The notes under the pieces are model-generated. The model saw only the letters and a list, made by a program, of their open reading frames with translations. It was not told the DNA's origin and made no database searches. Position numbers and translations under genes: made by a program. A stretch of DNA of 64,000 nt, from contig NZ_JAGINM010000024.1 in NCBI RefSeq assembly GCF_017876095.1, positions 1 to 64,000 of the forward strand, in the 5' to 3' direction. This DNA comes from Azospirillum agricola. GTDB taxonomy: Bacteria > Pseudomonadota > Alphaproteobacteria > Azospirillales > Azospirillaceae. Below are positions 60,789 through 64,000 of this stretch, piece after piece (position 1 is the first letter of the stretch; every line of letters begins with the position of its first letter).

Positions 60789-60830
60789 ACTATGGCGGCG
60801 GAATGCCGCAGGAGCATTGCGCTGGATCAA
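60789..60830 (-). promoter_or_regulatory. FNR-like promoter of ccoG
   Basis: On the gene strand TTGAT-CCAG-CGCAA (60830-60817) keeps one perfect half of the FNR site. A -10 CATAGT lies at 60794-60789. The site centre is 41.5 bases from a start near 60782, the class II spacing used by FNR. Both parts are imperfect, but their spacing supports real control. The leader to the ccoG ATG would be about 85 bases. Confidence 0.6.
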
Positions 60831-60875
60831 GCCGCGCCCCCGGCCCGCGATTCGGTGGCCGGAAGGAGTGCTCCT

Positions 60876-60961
60876 GACACGGATGAACACGGATGCGGGC
60901 TTCGCCCGCCCACGGATGACGGAGGGGCGCCGGCCGGCCGTCATCCGTGTTCATCCGTGTC
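60876..60961. repeat. Inverted repeat of the GACACRGATGAACAC family (copy 3)
   Basis: Perfect 20-bp arms (GACACGGATGAACACGGATG at 60876-60895, its reverse complement at 60942-60961, followed by AAAAA) enclose a nested hairpin GCGGGC-ttc-GCCCGC and a second inner pair CACGGATGACGG / CCGTCATCCGTG. It is a GC-rich version of the element at 19741-19887. It lies between the ccoP terminator and the ccoG promoter. Confidence 0.85.
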
Positions 60962-60994
60962 AAAAACCCTCTTTTCCCAACAGGATCCGGCCAA

Positions 60995-61025
60995 AGAAAA
61001 ACGCCGGGGAGTGTCCTCCCCGGCG
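60995..61025 (-). terminator. Intrinsic terminator of ccoNOQP
   Basis: A 10-bp stem (CGCCGGGGAG/CTCCCCGGCG, 61025-61016 with 61011-61002) and a four-base loop are followed on the minus strand by TTTTTCTTT. It lies some 30 bases after the ccoP stop, so ccoNOQP and ccoGHIS are separate transcripts. Confidence 0.85.
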
Positions 61026-61056
61026 CTTTCACGATCATCCAAAACCCTGGACCGGC

Positions 61057-61947
61057 TTACTTGCCGCCGCCCAGGTTGTGGACGTAGACGGCCAGCGACT
61101 TGATCGTCGCGTCGTCCAGACGCTTCGACCAGGCCGGCATCACGCCGGCGCGGCCGTTGGTGACCGTCTCCACCAGCGTGGCCTTGTCGCCGCCGAACAG
61201 CCAGTTGGCCTGCTTCAGCGGCGGAGCGCCGACACCGTCGAGACCGGCCGCGACCGAGCCCTGGGCCTGGTCGCCATGGCACGCCGCGCAATTCTCGTCA
61301 TAGACGGTTTTGCCCTTGTCGGCCTTGCCGGCGTCGGCCTGCTTCCCGTTCACCGACAGGATGTAGTCCGTCACCTGATCGATCTGCTCGCGGTTCAGGA
61401 TGCCGTCCTTGCCGAAGGCGGTCATGCCGGTGCCCGGCACGCCACGGGTGGCGCTGTCGTCCGAGCGGATGCCGTGCTGGATGGTCTGGTAGATGTCGGC
61501 GGTGGTGCCGCCCCACAGCCAGACGTCGTCCGCCAGCGTCGGGAAGCCCTTGGCCCCCTGGCCGCCGGCGCCGTGGCAGGCCGCGCAGTTCTCGTTGAAG
61601 TAGGACCGGCCGCCCGCCATGGCGAAGCTCAGCAGATCCTTGTCCTTCTGGATCTCGTCGACCGACTTGGCCGCGATGGCGGTCAGGTACTTGGCCTGGC
61701 CGGCCTTGGCGTCGGCCAGCTTGGTGACGAGCTCCTCGCGCTGCGAATAGCCCAGCAGGCCCTTGGTGTAGGTCTTGCCCAGCGGCCACGCCGGGTAGAG
61801 GACGTAATACACCAGCGACCAGGCGATGCAGACGTAGAAGATGTACAGCCACCACTTGGGCAGCGGGTTGTTCAGCTCGCGAAGCCCGTCCCACTCGTGG
61901 CCGGTGGTCTCGACGCCGGACAGTTCGTCCTTGATTTTCTGTGCCAT
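61057..61947 (-). CDS. ccoP: Cbb3 oxidase diheme cytochrome c subunit CcoP
   Basis: A 296-residue membrane-anchored cytochrome. After TGHEWDGLRELNNPLPKWWLYIF comes one long helix region (KWWLYIFYVCIAWSLVYYVLYPAWP), typical of CcoP. Two c-type heme sites follow: CAACHG at 121-126 and CAACHG at 220-225. Methionine ligands are in GTGMTAFG and GVMPAWSK. It passes electrons from soluble cytochrome c to CcoO. AGGAG lies nine bases before the ATG. It is the last structural gene of ccoNOQP. Confidence 0.97.
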   Translation of the reverse strand: MAQKIKDELSGVETTGHEWDGLRELNNPLPKWWLYIFYVCIAWSLVYYVLYPAWPLGKTYTKGLLGYSQREELVTKLADAKAGQAKYLTAIAAKSVDEIQKDKDLLSFAMAGGRSYFNENCAACHGAGGQGAKGFPTLADDVWLWGGTTADIYQTIQHGIRSDDSATRGVPGTGMTAFGKDGILNREQIDQVTDYILSVNGKQADAGKADKGKTVYDENCAACHGDQAQGSVAAGLDGVGAPPLKQANWLFGGDKATLVETVTNGRAGVMPAWSKRLDDATIKSLAVYVHNLGGGK

Positions 61948-61950
61948 GGC

Positions 61951-62112
61951 CTAAAACTCCTGACCATCATCCTTGAGCGGGATCCGGGAGGCGTCGTCGA
62001 AGGAGCGGCGGTTGCCGGGCCACATGGCGTAAACCAGGATGCCCGTCAGCAGCAGCATCAACCACACCGTCCAGAACGACCGAAGCATCACCGTGATTGA
62101 ATCCAAGTCCAT
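61951..62112 (-). CDS. ccoQ: Cbb3 oxidase small subunit CcoQ
   Basis: A 53-residue membrane protein with one helix (FWTVWLMLLLTGILVYAMWP) and the family ending GNRRSFDDASRIPL. It stabilises the cbb3 complex. GGGGAGG lies six bases before the ATG at 62112, and its stop lies three bases before the ccoP ATG. It is too small for many gene finders but position and sequence leave little doubt. Confidence 0.93.
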   Translation of the reverse strand: MDLDSITVMLRSFWTVWLMLLLTGILVYAMWPGNRRSFDDASRIPLKDDGQEF

Positions 62113-62127
62113 GGATTCCTCCCCCGA

Positions 62128-62868
62128 TTACTGCTGGAGCTGCTTCGGCGACTGGTACTTGGTGAAGTCCACCAGGGTGCCCAGCACCTGCAGGTAGGCC
62201 ACGAGAGCGTCCATTTCGGTGACGGTCTTGTTGCCGGTGAAGTTCGCCACGACGGCCTTCGGGTAGCGCTTGGCCAGGCCCGCCGTGTCGGCGTCCGGGT
62301 TCTTCTGCGCCTCGAGGTCGGCCTTGGCGTTGGCGATCTGCTCGTCCGTGTAGGGGACGCCGACGATCCGCAGCGTCTTCAGGACGTCGCCGATGTCGGT
62401 GTACTGCAGCGGACGCTCCTTCATCCAGGCGTAGCCCGGCATGATGGATTCCGGCACGACGGCGCGCGGATCGACCAGATGGGCGACCTGCCAGTCGTTG
62501 GAGTACTTGCCGCCGACGCGGGCCAGATCCGGGCCGGTGCGCTTGGAGCCCCACTGGAACGGGTGGTCGTACATCGACTCCGCCGCCAGCGAGTAGTGGC
62601 CATAGCGCTCGACCTCGTCGCGGAACGGACGGATCTGCTGGCTGTGGCAGTTGTAGCAGCCTTCACGGATATAGATCGACTGGCCGGCCACCTCGAGCGG
62701 CGAATAGGGACGCACCCCATCCACCTTCTCGATGGTCGATTCGATCGTGAACAGCGGGACGATCTGCACCAGACCGCCGATCGAGATGGTGATCAGCGTC
62801 AACACGATGAGCAGAAGCGTGTTCCGCTCGATCAGGTCGTGGCTGAAGCCCTTTTTTTCCTGAGCCAT
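62128..62868 (-). CDS. ccoO: Cbb3 oxidase monoheme cytochrome c subunit CcoO
   Basis: A 246-residue cytochrome with an N-terminal membrane anchor (about 17-38) and one heme c site CYNCHSQ (71-77). The Met ligand lies in SIMPGYAWM, and GQSIYIREGCYNCHSQQIRPFRDE is diagnostic of CcoO/FixO. It carries electrons from CcoP to the CcoN active site. It lies 23 bases after ccoN and 15 before ccoQ. Confidence 0.97.
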   Translation of the reverse strand: MAQEKKGFSHDLIERNTLLLIVLTLITISIGGLVQIVPLFTIESTIEKVDGVRPYSPLEVAGQSIYIREGCYNCHSQQIRPFRDEVERYGHYSLAAESMYDHPFQWGSKRTGPDLARVGGKYSNDWQVAHLVDPRAVVPESIMPGYAWMKERPLQYTDIGDVLKTLRIVGVPYTDEQIANAKADLEAQKNPDADTAGLAKRYPKAVVANFTGNKTVTEMDALVAYLQVLGTLVDFTKYQSPKQLQQ

Positions 62869-62891
62869 TTCTCTCGCATCCTTCCTGGGCT

Positions 62892-64000
62892 TTAGGCCGC
62901 GCCGACCGCCGCCTTGTGCGGGGTGGAGGCGTAGGGCTTCTCGATGCGGACATCACCCTTCGCCGTGCGCCACAGGTTGTAGACCATGATCAGGGCGCCG
63001 GCGACGAACAGGACACCGCCCATCGCGCGGATCACGTAGAACGGATGCATGGCCGCGACGGTCTCGACGAAGGAGTACTGGAGGAAGCCCAGGTTGTCGT
63101 AGGCGCGCCACATCAGGCCCTGCATGATGCCCGACACCCACATGGCGGTGATGTACAGCACGATGCCGATGGTGGCGGTCCAGAAATGGTAGCTGACCAG
63201 ACGCAGGCTGTAGAGCTGCGAGCGCTTCCACAGGACCGGAACCAGGAAGTAGATGGCGCCGAAGGAGATGAAGGCGACCCAGCCGAGCGCGCCGGAGTGC
63301 ACGTGGCCGACCGTCCAGTCGGTGTAGTGCGACAGGGCGTTGACCGGCTTCACCGACATCAGCGGGCCCTCGAAGGTCGACATGCCGTAGAAGGCCACCG
63401 ACGTGACGAGGAAACGCAGGACCGGGTCGGTGCGCAGCTTATCCCAGGCGCCCGACAGGGTCATGATGCCGTTGATCATGCCACCCCAGGACGGCATCCA
63501 CAGCATGACCGAGAAGGTCATGCCCAGCGTCTGCGCCCAGTCCGGCAGCGAGGTGTAGTGCAGGTGGTGCGGGCCGGCCCAGATGTAGAGGAAGATCAGG
63601 GTCCAGAAGTGCACGATCGACAGGCGGTACGAGTAGACCGGACGCTCGGCGCGCTTCGGGACGAAGTAGTACATGATCCCGAGGAAGCCGGCGGTCAGGA
63701 AGAAGCCGACGGCGTTGTGGCCGTACCACCACTGGACCATGGCGCTCTGGACGCCCGAGACGAACGGGTAGGACTTCATGCCCGTCAGCGACACCGGCAC
63801 GTTGACGTTGTTGCCGATGTGCAGGACCGCGACGGTCAGGATGAAGGCCAGGAAGAACCAGTTCGCCACGTAGATGTGCGACTCGCGCCGCGTCATCACC
63901 GTGCCGACGAACTGGATGGCGTAGAGCACCCAGATGACCGTCAGGTAGAGGTCGAGGATCCACTCCGGCTCGGCGTATTCCTTGCCCTGGGTGTAGCCCA
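62892..64000 (-). CDS. ccoN: Cbb3 oxidase catalytic subunit CcoN (N-terminus outside the window)
   Basis: The last 369 codons (stop included) of the heme-copper oxidase main subunit; the frame runs out at the right edge, so its start and promoter are not visible. Helices with the active-site motif WWYGHNAVGFFLTAGFLGIMYYFVPKRAERPVY (CuB His and the cbb3-type Tyr region), WAGPHHLHYTSLPDW (the CuB His pair) and HYTDWTVGHVHSGALGWVAF (heme ligands) are clear. It reduces oxygen to water with high affinity and pumps protons. It heads ccoNOQP. Confidence 0.97.
   Translation of the reverse strand, partial: GYTQGKEYAEPEWILDLYLTVIWVLYAIQFVGTVMTRRESHIYVANWFFLAFILTVAVLHIGNNVNVPVSLTGMKSYPFVSGVQSAMVQWWYGHNAVGFFLTAGFLGIMYYFVPKRAERPVYSYRLSIVHFWTLIFLYIWAGPHHLHYTSLPDWAQTLGMTFSVMLWMPSWGGMINGIMTLSGAWDKLRTDPVLRFLVTSVAFYGMSTFEGPLMSVKPVNALSHYTDWTVGHVHSGALGWVAFISFGAIYFLVPVLWKRSQLYSLRLVSYHFWTATIGIVLYITAMWVSGIMQGLMWRAYDNLGFLQYSFVETVAAMHPFYVIRAMGGVLFVAGALIMVYNLWRTAKGDVRIEKPYASTPHKAAVGAA

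Overview
The window looks like chromosomal DNA of a Rhodospirillales alphaproteobacterium close to Azospirillum. The signs are very high GC, an alphaproteobacterial LexA box (GTTC-N7-GTTC), an FnrN-type regulator with a C-x2-C-x7-C cluster, an Atm1-type exporter, a phasin, and a cbb3 oxidase locus in the order ccoNOQP-ccoGHIS-fnr. It is mostly ordinary core and near-core genome. No tRNA, rRNA, CRISPR array or complete mobile element was seen. The left edge carries only the last codons of an IS630-type transposase.

Layout. 1-5410: transposase tail, a two-unit REP/BIME repeat, a candidate structured small RNA with its own terminator, then rpmB, a phasin, meaB, heme oxygenase and an Atm1-like ABC exporter on the minus strand. 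5672-13541: a large chemoreceptor, a small lipoprotein, a dual-specificity phosphatase, a 25-residue membrane peptide, a DTW tRNA-modifying enzyme, an orphan LexA-controlled imuA, a Tim44-domain protein and a small zinc-ribbon protein. 14038-21665: DUF4112, hemN with an FNR box, upp, a CZB diguanylate cyclase, pyrF-trpF-DUF2165, an ornithine cyclodeaminase relative, a LapA-type protein and ihfB. 21941-30832: pentapeptide-repeat protein and CheZ, a periplasmic trypsin-like protease, small proteins, mtnA and an HisKA_2 sensor kinase. 30967-38613: a four-gene peptide-type ABC importer without a binding protein, an MFS pump divergent from a LysR regulator, and an EAL-CBS-GGDEF protein. 38916-50448: a 23-residue amphipathic peptide, a HerA-like ATPase, a GNAT/XRE pair sharing an operator, a PstS-like lipoprotein, LysR, an alcohol dehydrogenase, a flavoprotein, a degenerate RsbT/RsbX-like protein, a FixJ-like pseudo-receiver regulator and an EamA transporter. 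50681-53876: groESL with CIRCE, a 47-residue membrane protein behind a well-placed CRP-type site, and an orphan endolysin. 53929-64000: heme A synthase, an FNR-family regulator and the whole cbb3 oxidase structural and assembly cluster, with ccoN cut by the right edge.

How parts work together. The right end is a microaerobic respiration module. ccoN/O/Q/P are the oxidase subunits, ccoG/H/I/S handle copper delivery and assembly, and the FNR-type protein beside them probably acts on the FNR-like boxes seen before ccoG and before hemN (anaerobic heme synthesis). Several genes belong to c-di-GMP and chemotaxis signalling: the chemoreceptor, CheZ, the GGDEF protein and the EAL-GGDEF protein.

The most unusual signals are the candidate sRNA next to rpmB, the SOS-boxed imuA without imuB/dnaE2, the CRP-type class II promoter in front of a tiny membrane protein, the pair of degenerate signalling proteins at 46887-48739, and a dispersed family of long inverted repeats built from a GACACRGATGAACAC motif. 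Nothing here amounts to a clearly new multi-gene system.
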